In this document: piece after piece, positions 20,310 through 31,708 of the stretch
Layout: the number at the start of each line of letters is the position of its first letter
Numbering within the stretch: position 1 is the stretch's first letter
NCBI RefSeq assembly: GCF_026151205.1
Contig: NC_087081.1
Coordinates: 10,231,113-10,295,112 of the forward strand
Direction: 5' to 3'
Length of the DNA: 64,000 bases
From: Bolinopsis microptera
Taxonomy: Eukaryota > Ctenophora > Tentaculata > Lobata > Bolinopsidae
Made by a program: the position numbers and the translations under genes
The notes under the pieces: model-generated
What the model was told of the DNA's origin: nothing
What the model saw: only the letters and a program-made list of their open reading frames with translations
Database searches by the model: none

Positions 20310-20645
20310 CAGGATAACTTGAACATCAAACTGGATAATGTACAATGCCTTGATGATCATGAGTGGTCATCTTGTAGTTACAGTGAAACTCACAACTGTG
20401 GCCATAGCGAGGATGTCTTCCTAACTTGTGGCGGAGGTAAACTTTTTAAATAGACTGATTATGACTATTTAAATTGTATAAAGGTTTTGTCAAACGTAGT
20501 CGTGGCTACACGGAAGTAATCATTTCCTAATTTTATCACGATTTTGAGGTAGACGTTATGAACCAAATCAAAAATTATGCTCACCATATTCTTACTTTCT
20601 ACGACTACGAAGCTAGTGATACCAACATAATGTTCTATTTCTCAG

Positions 20646-23066
20646 GTGATGGAGGGTATAGTGAATTCGGAGATTGGTACGAATGTTCAGTAACCTATGG
20701 AAGAGGCTACCAATATCGTATAAGAACTTGTACTGAACCTCCTCCGTTACAGAGTGGTGCTGATTGTGTTGGGGAAGCGTACGAGATTCGACCTTGCTAT
20801 GACATGTCAGGTTTAAATCATACATCTTCAATAAAAGTCTTCATGCAGGATGTTTCAAGGAGCCTTCAAATGCTTTTAAATTGTTAATGGTTTATAATCA
20901 ATAATCACTCTAGAATTTTCTCAATCATTTTAATCAAACTGTTAATCTTTATCAACTATAAGTGTCTAACAATGAAACCTAGTGATTTCGCAATATAGAG
21001 TCTTGGTATTATATAATAGAGTCTTCATAAATCTACTTTTCATATCAGCATATTGAATTGTTTTATTCAACCGTTATTTTATATAAAAAAGGAATACGAA
21101 ACACTTCAAATACCGCTCACTACCTCAGACTGGCAGTTTCATGAAGCGGCCCTAATTCAAGAGGTGAACGGTACAGTTATTCGTACAAGAAATGATGGTC
21201 TGCTTATTGTAAATTTTGCCAACAAGCAAAGTGGAGAAATGAGGAATGTGACCGTTTGTCCTGGTAACTTTAACTTGCGCTCAGCAAATACCTTTTGTCG
21301 CTACTTTGGAAACAAACAGGGAATGTGGGACAGCAAACCAAATTTCTTGACACTCATATCCGAGTGAGTCTTTTATTACTCTTTTTTCGTTGAACATAAT
21401 TAGATAATTGATTCAAACACGTTGTGCTGAGAGGAATACTCTGACAATTGTATTCATCAACAATACATTCCAGAACGTTGTTACAAAATAACGGATCTAT
21501 GTTATTAAGTGCTATAACCTGCCAAGACAAGAATGAAGATGAAAAAGCTGGATGTAATATCAATATACTAGCAGACACTTGCAGTAACATTAACAGCGTG
21601 TGGCTAAATTGCAACAACGGAACAGGTGATGGATTTTTACTATACCATTATCGATTCAGGATAAAATTGAATCTATCTTGGTGATTCGTCCGCATTTGAA
21701 ATAATGAATATTACACATTGTTATGAAAATGTTTATAATCCGTTTTGTAGCTCAAAATACATTGATCTTAATCTATCTCAAAGTAACTAACAACTCAGCA
21801 GATATGTGGAATCCTGTTGTACGTGACACATATATCCCTGATGATATAGAGACGTCTTATCTACACGTAAGAACGTACAGTACTGAGGGTAGCGGTAACG
21901 ATATATTCGTAGAGTACTATGATGAAGATGAGTCACCTGCAGGAGGTATTGATATATATTTCTCCTCCCCTGTAAAGTATGTACTGCGGTACTGCCACAG
22001 TTATTACAATACCTTCCCAACAAGTCCACCAGTAGAAGATATCAAACACTGGGTAATACAGAAGCATGGTTATAGAACTGTAATATTCTGTAACGGACAG
22101 CTGGTACTTAACACAACAGTGTCATCTGACACGTGTGATCCTAAATACTCTGATACCTGGGAAACTTATTGGAGACGAGATGTGGAGAGTATCAAGTTCT
22201 CATCACAGTATGACACTGCATCTCACTCGTTTAACATAGGTTGGTTATTAGGCAGTTAATTAGTTATCTGAGACTAGAAAAACGGTTTAAGAGGTGCACT
22301 AATGTTTGGTCTGATACTTGATAAGTGGATACAGCTAATAAGGGTGTAAAATGAATTATCGTATATAGTAGATTGCGTGCTCGTGTTTATTTATTATTTG
22401 ACGGGAGATTCTAGGGATAATCATGAAGGTCATGTATAGTACCTTAGTACAAAGTAGTTTTGATTTGATCTTTTTAATAATACCAATTCTCACTACTTAC
22501 TTTTTCCGTTTCAGAGCGTCTTTGGGAATTCGAAAGAGCAACTTTAATTAACTTGGTAGAGGGAACAAAGAAAATAAATGATAAGGAAGGTCTTCTGATA
22601 GCAACAGTTGTCAACAAGCAGACCGGGAACGAAAATAATGGTATCGTTTGTAAGGACGAGTTTAACTGGTATTCAGCACAACTTTTTTGTCGGTCAATTG
22701 GACATCACGTCTCAGACTGGGGGAGTTACCCGAGAAACTTGAAATACGTTCCTGAGTAAGTTTTTATTTGTATATCAAGTATCAACTATTTTCAATTTTT
22801 ATGTTATTATTATTAATATACCGTTTATGTACGAGCATATTTTAACTCTAATTATTTGAACAATTTGGAATTGCACCTGCACCCATTTCTTAAATCTTTC
22901 AGGGATTGGCGTAATCAAACAAACGTACCAGTAACATTGGGTGAAGTAAGCTGTAAATTTAAAAATAATGACACTGCCATAGGCATATCAGATTGCGATT
23001 CTAGGATTAAGAGACACAACTGTATATACCGGGACAGCATTTGGCTCCGCTGCTTTAGTAATACAG
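20646..23066 (+). CDS. receptor block A: TSP1 - SRCR - X - SRCR exons
   Basis: Six exons with GT-AG borders. TSP1 20,646-20,810 (phases 1/1; GDGGYSEFGDWYECSV, RIRTC). SRCR 21,129-21,363 (1/2) and 21,474-21,625 (2/1; GLLIVNFANKQSGEMRNVTV, SAITCQDK, VWLNC). Domain X 21,799-22,239 (1/1). Second SRCR 22,515-22,755 (1/2) and 22,903-23,066 (2/1; GLLIATVVNKQTGNE, SIWLRCF). Each module is bounded by phase-1 introns, the classic layout for shuffled extracellular domains, and the phases match the SRCR exon upstream and block B downstream. The TSP1 module is degenerate (WYEC, and Tyr for the Cys after CSVT). All exons are open. The product would be the ectodomain of a secreted or membrane protein, and the whole block is repeated as block B about 4.7 kb downstream. 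Confidence 0.8.
21799..22239 (+). CDS. exon encoding unrecognised extracellular domain X
   Basis: One phase 1/1 exon of 146 complete codons encodes a domain I cannot name. It starts ADMWNPVVRDT, has KYVLRYCHSYY or a similar Cys segment, then KHWVIQKHGYRTVIFCNG, an SSDTCD segment with paired Trp residues (DTWETYWRRDVESIKF), and ends DTASHSFNI. Cysteines and N-glycosylation sites (NTT) suggest an extracellular position. A second copy (26,513-26,950) differs by many substitutions but keeps the Trp, CNG, DTCD and DTASHSFNI motifs. The frame runs ten codons past the donor to a stop; the donor ATAG|GTTGG is chosen because it continues phase 1 into the next SRCR exon. Confidence 0.65.
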
Positions 23067-23711
23067 GTTTGATGTTAATTAATATACTAACATTTATATT
23101 TTGATTAATCGGGACAGAAAATTCATATTATCGAACAAACGGGAAAAAAGGTAAGAACAAATATTTGAATAGTTCTCAAAACTTTGTAGTTCCATGCTTT
23201 CAACTACATTTGGAATATCTAATGAACTAATAATTTATTCTTGATTTTTCTTGGAGAAGTTATCTTTAGACTCTTAACTTCTTAAGGTTGCGAACAAAAT
23301 GAAGAAACAGACTTTAGGCTAGAAACTTTATTGAATTGAAATAATCATTCCACGTAACTACGTCTTCTTCAGTTCTGTAATAAAATTGTTAAACATGTGT
23401 AAAATTAACTACGGAAGGAAATTTAAAATAACATTAAAACAAAAACAGAAAATAAAATTTACGAAATATGACCCAAAAATGTAATTGCAAAAAATTCAAA
23501 ACTTCAAAAAATACGAAAAGAAGAAATGTAAGCTAATACAACTAAATCCTGTACTACTCAAGATACTATACTAATTAGTAAACGTAAAACTGGTTGTTCA
23601 GAATTCACAATTCATGTGTAAAAACTATTGATAAAATCAGCACTTAAGCAACGATAACTCGGTTGCCATGGTTACTATCCAAGCTAGTCCTATCAATACA
23701 TTACTTACTAG

Positions 23712-24360
23712 TTAAATATCGACTAAATATTTGTACAAATAACTCAACTCAGAACGATCATTCATTTCAGGACTTAATCTCAATATATACATCGCTTCTA
23801 CAATCTTTCTACGAACAGTTTTACTCTGTAAATCAAGTAACTCAAAAGATAAAACTGGAGTTCGGTTAGGATGTTGAGATGCGTAGTGCTGTCCAACCCC
23901 ATTCTCTGGATGTGCTCTAGGATTCCTAGCAGCCTGTCTGTGCTCCATAAGACGAGCATGGAGGCTTCTCTCAGTTTCCCCACAGTATCTCTTACCACAC
24001 AACTCGCAAGTAACTAAGTAAACAGCTCCTTTTGTTGAGCATGTTGTTCCTGTGAGTCTAGGGCAGATCTCGCAATTGTTAGGGTTACCAAGGTACAAGT
24101 CTTCTTATCCAGTGGACGAGAGCGGCAGAAGATGTCCTGTAACTTCTTACCAGGTGTAAAGATAACTCTGATGGGGAGTTTGTTAGATTTGATGTAGTTG
24201 CGAATCTTATTACAAACTGCTCCAGAGATGAATGGTAAGGTGAGTGGGACAGAGTCAGGTGTGGTTTGACGTCTTCTCCTAGGCCTCCTGTTCCTTGCGT
24301 TATGACTCAGAGGTTGGTGTCCATTTTTCTTTAAGAGATCATCGATGATCTTAACTGAAT
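23712..24360 (-). pseudogene. Penelope-like element 3' part with GIY-YIG endonuclease
   Basis: The 128-codon frame at 23,712-24,098 has the zinc-linker CEICPRLTGTTCSTKGAVYLV, then C-x2-C (CELCGKRYCGETERSL) and EHRQAARNPRAH, followed by QHYASQHPNRTP. This is the GIY-YIG-type endonuclease that follows the RT in Penelope-like retroelements. Upstream on the minus strand (to about 24,360) a frameshifted continuation reads KKLQDIFCRSRPLDKKTC, the usual RT-endonuclease linker. The RT palm is missing, so this is a truncated copy. Confidence 0.8.
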
Positions 24361-24390
24361 GATCGAGTTCCTGGGGTCCTGAGGAAGCAA

Positions 24391-24678
24391 TGGTGTGGTA
24401 AGAGATACTGTGGGGAAACTGAGAGAAGCCTCCATGGTCTTATGGAGCACAGACAGGCTGCTAGGAATCCTAGAGCACATCCAGAGAATGGGGTTGGACA
24501 GCACTACGCATCTCAACATCCTAACCGAACTCCAGTTTTATCTTTTGAGTTACTTGATTTACAGAGTAAAACTGTTCGTAGAAAGATTGTAGAAGCGATG
24601 TATATATTGAGATTAAGTCCTGAAATGAATGATCGTTCTGAGTTGAGTTATTTGTACAAATATTTAGTCGATATTTAA
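24391..24678 (+). pseudogene. Penelope GIY-YIG fragment, inverted duplicate
   Basis: The plus-strand copy starts inside the endonuclease (MEHRQAARNPRAHPENG) and is identical to the minus-strand copy through its C-terminus (SYLYKYLVDI). It lacks the first half of the domain. One short indel separates its upstream frame from that of the left arm. Confidence 0.8.
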
Positions 24679-27524
24679 CTAGTAAGTAATGTATTGATAG
24701 GACTAGCTTGGATAGTAACCATGGCAACCGAGTTATCGTTGCTTAAGTGCTGATTTTATCAATAGTTTTTACACATGAATTGTGAATTCTGAACAACCAG
24801 TTTTACGTTTACTAATTAGTATAGTATCTTGAGTAGTACAGGATTTAGTTGTATTAGCTTACATTTCTTCTTTTCGTATTTTTTGAAGTTTTGAATTTTT
24901 TGCAATTACATTTTTGGGTCATATTTCGTAAATTTTATTTTCTGTTTTTGTTTTAATGTTAGTTTAAATTTCCTTCCGTCGTTAATTTTACACATGTTTA
25001 ACAATTTTATTACAGAACTGAAGAAGACGTAGTTACGTGGAATGATTATTTCAATTCAATAAAGTTTCTAGCCTAAAGTCTGTTTCTTCATTTTGTTTGC
25101 AACCTTAAGAGTCTAAAGATAACTTCTCCAAGAAAAATCAAGTTCAAATGCGACTCATAAATATAGCCCCCTTGAACTATAATTTATTCTGTCATCTAAA
25201 ATTTGTCAATAGTAGTCGTGGCTACATGGATGGTAATCATTTTCTCATTTTTACACGATTTTGATGAAGACTTTATGAACCAAACCAAAAAATAGGTTCA
25301 CCATATTTTTACTTTCTACGACTACGAAGCTGGTGATACCAATATAATCTTCTATTCGTCAGGTGATGGACGGTATAGTGAATTCGGAGATTGGTCAGAA
25401 TGTTCAGTAACCGGTGGGAGAGGCAACCAAACTCGAATGAGAACTTGTACCGAACCTCCTCCGTCACAGGGTGGTGCTGATTGTGTTGGGGAAGCGTTCG
25501 AGACTCGACCTTGCTATGACATGTCAGGTTTAAATCATACATCTTCAATAAAAGTCTTCATACAGGGTTTTTCAAGGAACCCTCAAATGATTTTAAATTG
25601 TTAATGGTTTAATCAATAATCACTCTAGAATTTTCTCAAGCATTTTAATCAAACTGTTAATCTTTATCAACTATAAGTGTCTAACAATAAAACCTAGTGA
25701 TTTCGCAATATATAGTCTTGGTATTATATAATAGAGTCTTCATAAATCTACTTTCCATATTAGCTTATTGAATTGTTTCATGCAACCGTTGTTTTATGTA
25801 AAAAAGGAATACGAAACACTTCAAATATCGCTCACTACCTCAGACTGGCAGTTTCATGAAGCGGCCCTAATTCAAGAGGTGAACGGTACGGTTATTCGTA
25901 CAAGAAATGATGGTCTGCTTATTGTAAACTTTGCCAACAAGCAAAGTGGAGAAATGAGGAATGTGACCGTTTGTCCTGGTAACTTCAACTGGTGCTCAGC
26001 AAATACCTTTTGTCACTACTTTGGAAACAAACAGGGAATGTGGGACAGCAAACCAAATTTCTTGACACTCATATCCGAGTGAGTCTTTTATTACTCTTTT
26101 TTCGTTGAACATAATTAGATAATTCATGATTCAAACACGTTGTGCTGAGATACTCTGACAATTGTATTCATCAACAATACATTCCAGAACGTTGTTAAAA
26201 AATAACGGATCTATGTTATTAAGTGCTATAACCTGCCAAGACAAGAATGAACATGAAAAAGCTGGATGTAATATCAATATACTAGCAGACACTTGCAGTA
26301 ACATTAACAGCGTGTGGCTAAATTGCAACAACGGAACAGGTAATGGATTTTTACTATACCATTATCGATTCAGGATAAAATTGAATTTATCTTGGTGATT
26401 CGTCCGCATTTGAAATAATGAATATTATACATTGTTATGAAAATGTTTATAATCCGTTTTGTAGCTCAAAATACATTGATCTTAATTTATCTCAAAATAA
26501 CTAACAACTCAGCAGATATGTGGAATCCTGTTGTACGTGACACACATATCCTTGCTGAGACGTCTTATCTGCACGTAAGAACGTACAGTACTGTGGGTAG
26601 TGGTAACAAGATAGTGGTATGGTACTATGATGAAGATAAGGCAACTGCAGGAGCTATTTATATTTGGTTCTCCTCCCCTGTACAGTATATACTGACGTTC
26701 TGCCAGCGCTTTTACACTACATTCCCAACAAGTCCACCAGTAGAAGATATTAAACACTGGGTAATACAGAAGCATGGTTATAGAACTGTAATATTCTGTA
26801 ACGGAGAGCTGGTACTAAACAAAACAGCGTCATCTGACACGTGTGATGATCCTAAATACTCTGATACCTGGGACACTATTTGGAGACGAGATGTGGACAG
26901 TATCAAGTTCCCATTAAAGTATGACACTGCGTCACACTCGTTTAACATAGGTTGGTTATTAGGCAGTTAATTAGTTATCTGAGAGAAAAACGGTTTGAGA
27001 GGTGCACTATGAAGTATTTTAAAACCTGGCAATGTTTGGTCTGACACTTGATAAGTGGATACAGCTGAGGGTGTAAAATGAATTATCTTATAGTACATTG
27101 CGTGCTCGTGTTTATTTATTATTTGACGGGAGATTATAGGGATAATCATGAAGGTCATGAAATACAAAGTAATTTTGTAGTTTTGATTTGATCTTTTTAA
27201 GAATACCAATTCTCGCTACTAACATTTTCCGTGATCGTTTCAGAGCGTTTTTGGGAGTTCGAAAGAGCAACTTTAATCTACTCGGTAGAGGGAACAAAGA
27301 GAATAAATGATAAGGAAGGTCTTCTGATAGCAACAGTTGTCAACAAGCAGACTGGGAACGAAAAGAATGGTATCGTTTGTAAGGACGAGTTTAACTGGTA
27401 TTCAGCACAACTTTTTTGCCAGTCAATCGGACATCACTTCTAAGACTGGGGGAGTTACCCGAGAAACTTGAAATACGTTCCTGAGTAAGTTTTAATTTGT
27501 TTATCAACTCTTTGCACTTGTTAT

Positions 27525-30500
27525 ACTACTTTAGGTTACTTTAGGTAGGTTCGGCAGGGATCGCTTCTGGACAACAGTATCAAGTACGTCCTCCAATCAC
27601 TCCTGGCTTAGATCTTTTTGTAGAGTCCATTCCAGAAGAGAATTATTTGTGATGGCGGTATACCCTTTTGTGGGCGGGGTGTCCGGGAAGCCTTTCAGGA
27701 ATTTAGCAAGGGAGGATTTGAAAGTTTCCAAGACTTGGATTGTATTAACTTCCTTGGGGAGCAGGTTCCATAGTTTGGCTGCTTTTACTCCAAAAGAGTT
27801 TTCATAATGGGTCGAGATTGAGCATTGTGCCTTTTTGTTAAATGCAGGCACAGTCGCCTTTACACTGTGTCGGGAGCTTTCCTTGAACTGCATGTTGATG
27901 TCGTTCGGAGCTAATCCATTCATCATCTTCCATGTATGGATTATGATGTATCGTTCTCTGCGTCTCTGTAATGAGAGAAGATTCAGGTTCTGCAGGCGTT
28001 CCCAGTAATCAAGGTTCTGGCAGCCACTGATTCGACGAGTGTAGTGTCGTTGGATGCTTTCAATAGCTTCTATATCGCTGATCTTGTCAGGGTTCCACAC
28101 CGGGCAGCAGTATTCGAGTTTGCTTCTCACCATGGTTTTGTAGAGTGTGAGCATGAGGAAGCGTGACCTATCTCTGAATACGCTAAGGACCCATGACGTC
28201 ATCGTCCTTGCTGTTTTAGCCATCTGCTGTATGTGAGAAGACCAGGAGCAGTCATTTGACAGGAGAACCCCTAGGTCCCTCACAGTTTTGGCTGGGTCAA
28301 TAGTTCTTCCATTTGTTAAATTGTAACAGGAATATTAACTGGTGAAGGGCAATTCTCTTAACAGTAATGAATTGTTCAAGCTGTAATTCAATATTTCGAA
28401 TTTGGCCTCATTTAGTTGCATGTTGTTCTTCAGGGCCCAAGCGATTACATTTAGGAGGTCGTCTTGAAGTAGGCTTTTGGTAGCTAAGTCCATGATTTTT
28501 CCAATGAGCTTGGTGTCGTCAGCAAACACCTTTCCCAGAGCGGTAACCAATGTATCAAGTTGGTCGTCAATGTATAGAATGAAAAGAATGGGTCCCAATA
28601 CTGTTCCTTGGGGTACCCCACTGATTACTAGCTGAAAGGATGATTTTGTTCCTTCCACGACCACAGTTTGCAGGCGATCCTTCAGGAATTCAGTCAGCCA
28701 TTGCAGAGTCTTTCCTTTTATTCCATAGCGTTTTGCCTTTGCAAGTAATATTTGATGATCTACCTTATCGAACGCTTTGGCATAATCAAGGTATATAACA
28801 TCAACCTCGTTGCCGTCGTTGAGAGTTTTCAGGATGTTATCTACGTGGTCTATTGGTTGAGTTAAGCAGCTTCTTTTCTTGCGGAATCCATGCTGATGGG
28901 GGGAGAGAAAGCTGTTTGACTCCATATGTTCCACAAGATGATTTCTGACCACTCTCTCAAATATCTTAATAATGTGAGAGGTTATCGAGACAGGGCGATA
29001 GTTAGCGGCAGATGTTCGGTCTCCTTTCTTGAACACAGGCGTGATGTACTGTGTCTTCATGCCATATGGTATGACTCCGTTATCAAATGAGCGTTTCCAG
29101 AGTAGATAAATTGGTTCAGCGATTGTCCTTCGACATTTAGTTAGGATCTTGGCCGGGATGTCACCATCAGGGGTGGAGGCATACGGGTCCAGTTCCTTTA
29201 TGGCATCTGATATGTCGTCTGCTGTGAAGGTGAATGTGTTGAGATCTTCTTTTGGATGAGGATCTAATCCGGCGAGGCATTCTTCAACATTTGCAGAATT
29301 TGGGTTGCTGAAGACTGTGACATATTGAGTCTGGAGAATTTCTGCTTTTTCCGCTGGGTCCATTTTCAGAGTTCCGTTTTTATCTCTAATTGGGGCGACG
29401 GATGATTTTACCTTTGCAAATCGTTTAGCGTAAGAATAAAAGAATCTTGGGTTCGTCTTTATTGTACTTACAGCTTTAACTTCTTTTTCGTTAAGTTGCT
29501 TGATCACAAGTTCACTTATTTCGAAGGTCAGAAGATTCACTTCGGTTTTCAGCTTTTCGATTTTTCTCGAAGTTGGGTTGTTTTGAGTAAGTGCACTTAT
29601 TTGGGCATTGAGTTTTCTTCTTTTCCTCTTCATTGTGTATTTTTCACGGACTTGGCGACTTCTACGGGGGCGGGAAGGGCCAGATCCAGTAGGGTCTTTA
29701 GAAGGCGAGTTTAGGAGGGTTATCTGGAGGACAGTTAGGCGTATCAGCTCCAGAAAGGCACTTCCATCTTCATCTTCATAACAGAGTTCTCTCAAAGAGA
29801 TCCAGTTAACAGCTTCTAAACGATCGTTCATTGCTTCAAAATCTGCTCTATGAAAATCAGTCGCCCGAAAAGAGTTTCTGTCGAAAGATATAGGAGTATG
29901 TTCTTTTGGGCAGAGCGGGTTATGTCCGAGAACGAGCTCGACTAGCCTGTGGTCAGATAGTTGGCATTCGGAGATATTTGTCTCAACTGTGTCCTGTGGT
30001 TTATTTGTGAGGACGAGATCGATGGTGTTGTTATTTCTCGTGGGCTTACAGATCATTTGTGTCAAGAAATTTCTCTCCATGAAATCAATTAGTTCGGAAC
30101 AAGCTTGCTGGTCACAAAGCGGTTGACCAGGTAAAGCTTGGCAAGAGTCCCAATCTATATTTGGGAGGTTGAAATCCCCCATAATGTAGATGTCAGGTGA
30201 TCTATCGTTCGATGTCAAGTTATTTAGTTTCTCCTGCACCTGGTCCAGGACTGCTTTGAAGGATCCGGGAGGAGCATCTGGTGGGCGGTATATCACGGAG
30301 ACAAGGGCGTTCATAGAGTCTATGAAACAATGCAGCATACTGCAGTGTTTGTCACTAAAATTTACAGTATCTGATACTAGCAGCGAGTTTTCAACGTAAA
30401 GCACACAACCACCACCTTTTCGACTATGACGGTCTGCTCTAAGACTGCTGTACCCATCTATAGCTATTTGAGCATCACTGATATATGGCTTCAACCATGA

Positions 30501-31706
30501 TTCAGTGATAGCGAGAATAGGGACCGGGGGTCTTCCTAGGTCGTCAAGTATGTGGTCTTGGATGAATGGAATCTTCCATTTTACAGTGCTGGTTGCGGCT
30601 GGGGAGATGGACCGAGCATTCAGTAGCAAGATCCTTGATAGTTGGGAATGAAGTTTAGTGGCATCGGCATCCGCATTGGCTGGTTTGGGAGTGGCACTTG
30701 GGCTGAGAACTGTGCTGGTGGTGGGAACTGTGTCGAGATTTGCTGAGAGGATGTTTGGCGTGATCTCGGGTCCAGCTGGCTCCGTTGTGTCTCTTGGACA
30801 AGGGCTGGAATTTGCCCTCGAAGTTCCTCCATTTTGGAGTTCATCTGGGTTATAATTCCGTGTTTCATGTTTTCCATGAGCTTCTCTAAAAAAGCACTAT
30901 CCCTCTCAGATGTACTGTCTTTACGTTGTCTGAGGGGTTTCTGATATTCAACAGTGGGTGGGTAGGGGGTGTTGAGGGAGTTTAGACTACCCATTCTGTC
31001 CACATCATAACCACCAGGAGGCGGCCAGGAACTTCTGTTCGTGTTGAATTCTATTCTTCTCGTATCTTTGGGCTGCTGCTGCTGAGGCAGGCGATTTCTG
31101 TCAGTGAGATTCACGTTTCCAAGATGATGGAAGCCACAATCGCTGTTTAAACATACGTGATTCGCAACTGAATTACGGCACAGTTTAGGGTGGAACAAAG
31201 TGCATTTCTTCCCATTCCTGCATCCTCTGCGTTTGTCGTCTCCGAAATTGGAGTAAAAGCGGCACCTGATGGGGTGCTGGTATGAGCATTTCTTACCACC
31301 AATGAGACGTTTGCCAGTGAGGCCGTGGGGACACTTCCTCATAGTGTATTCCCGGCAAATCTGGGGGTTATTTTCGGTATCATTATGTCTACCTCTTCTA
31401 GGGCTTTCCCTGTCTTCATCCTCATCCTCATCTTCATCGTCGTTTCCCTCGCCCTCTACCTCAGATTCAACCTCTTTAATAGTGGATAGATCTGTTATAC
31501 TATCTGTGTTCCTTTTCTTGGTAGGTTTCTGGGGAGGTTGAAGTGAGCGTGTTTCGTTCTTTTTTGAACATTCGTAGCAGAGCCAAGATCCTCCTAAAGG
31601 AAGCAGTCCTTTCTGAATGAGGTCGTTGAAGGTCTTGGCTTTTTCGGCCATGGCTTCACAATCGTGGGAGCCCTGTAAGCATAGCCGGCATCTTAAATTA
31701 ATTAGC
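27525..31706 (-). mobile_element. CR1/jockey-superfamily LINE with CCCH-finger ORF1
   Basis: A minus-strand retrotransposon with overlapping ORF1 and ORF2 sits in the intron between the two halves of the last block-B SRCR domain. Comparison with the same intron in block A (22,756-22,902) places the insertion between about 27,525 and 31,706. The 3' end carries two copies of a CCTAAAGTA-type motif, as in CR1-like 3' tails. The start of ORF1 lies at the junction, so the 5' end is truncated or minimal. No clear target duplication was read. Confidence 0.85.
27597..30629 (-). pseudogene. LINE ORF2: endonuclease and reverse transcriptase, one stop codon
   Basis: About 1010 codons. The N-terminal AP-type endonuclease has ITESWL, MGDFNLPNIDW and LSDHRLVEL. 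The RT has FKKGDRTSAANYRPVSI, HGFRKKRSC, YLDYAKAFDKVDH, SGVPQGTVLGPILF and the catalytic FADD box (KVFADDTKLIG). The C-terminal part has VRDLGVLLSNDCSW and a LEYCCPVW motif. A single in-frame TAA (28,335-28,337) separates the first 764 codons from the last 246, with no frameshift. The frame has no ATG near its start: it is open upstream into ORF1 in the -1 frame, suggesting that translation depends on frameshifting or reinitiation. Confidence 0.85.
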
Positions 31707-31708
31707 AT
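30620..31708 (-). CDS. LINE ORF1 with zinc-ribbon-like and three CCCH fingers
   Basis: 362 codons. The N-terminus holds a Cys-rich module (CRLCLQGSHDC ... LCYEC). An acidic linker (GNDDEDEDEDEDRES) follows, then three CCCH fingers (CREYTMRKCPHG...CSYQH, CRFYSNFG...CTLFH and CRNSVANHVCLNSDCGFHH). After a Pro/Gln-rich stretch, a short helical segment (FLEKLMENMKHGIITQM) may oligomerise. ORF1 proteins of LINEs bind RNA; CCCH fingers are RNA-binding modules, so the role fits although the domain choice is uncommon. The annotated ATG lies at the insertion junction, so the true N-terminus may be missing. It overlaps ORF2 by about 10 bases (TACTGAATG). Confidence 0.75.
   Translation of the reverse strand: MLINLRCRLCLQGSHDCEAMAEKAKTFNDLIQKGLLPLGGSWLCYECSKKNETRSLQPPQKPTKKRNTDSITDLSTIKEVESEVEGEGNDDEDEDEDEDRESPRRGRHNDTENNPQICREYTMRKCPHGLTGKRLIGGKKCSYQHPIRCRFYSNFGDDKRRGCRNGKKCTLFHPKLCRNSVANHVCLNSDCGFHHLGNVNLTDRNRLPQQQQPKDTRRIEFNTNRSSWPPPGGYDVDRMGSLNSLNTPYPPTVEYQKPLRQRKDSTSERDSAFLEKLMENMKHGIITQMNSKMEELRGQIPALVQETQRSQLDPRSRQTSSQQISTQFPPPAQFSAQVPLPNQPMRMPMPLNFIPNYQGSCY

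Larger units (their letters stand above)
11033..20436 (+). pseudogene. SRCR-domain exon split by a Polinton-like insertion
   Basis: The exon starts after the acceptor CAACTCAG at 11,032 and encodes an SRCR domain (WFRIVDENGNDLPEDEKG..., VCDDYFDYNAAHTVCKEIGF). It breaks off at 11,250 after the codons SLQD. The same reading frame resumes at 20,316 (NLNIKLDNVQCLDDHEW, then CGHSEDVFLTCGG) and ends at a GGAG|GTAAAC donor after 20,436. Removing the 9,059-bp element plus one copy of the 6-bp duplication CAGGAT restores a continuous 112-codon SRCR exon with splice phases 1/1, the same phases as every other module of this locus. SRCR domains are extracellular, disulphide-bonded modules found in scavenger and adhesion receptors. 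The insertion should prevent a normal transcript from this allele unless the exon is skipped, which phase 1/1 would allow. Confidence 0.85.
23239..25143. mobile_element. head-to-head inverted pair of Penelope-like fragments
   Basis: Two nearly identical arms of about 755 bp (23,239-23,995 and 24,391-25,143) are inverted around a 395-bp single-copy spacer. The inverted homology includes the outer segments (cttgatttttcttggagaag on the left, its complement on the right). The spacer and left arm together read, on the minus strand, as the end of the Penelope RT linker and the whole GIY-YIG region. The right arm carries only the distal part of the same region on the plus strand. The structure lies in an intron between receptor blocks A and B. 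Confidence 0.8.
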
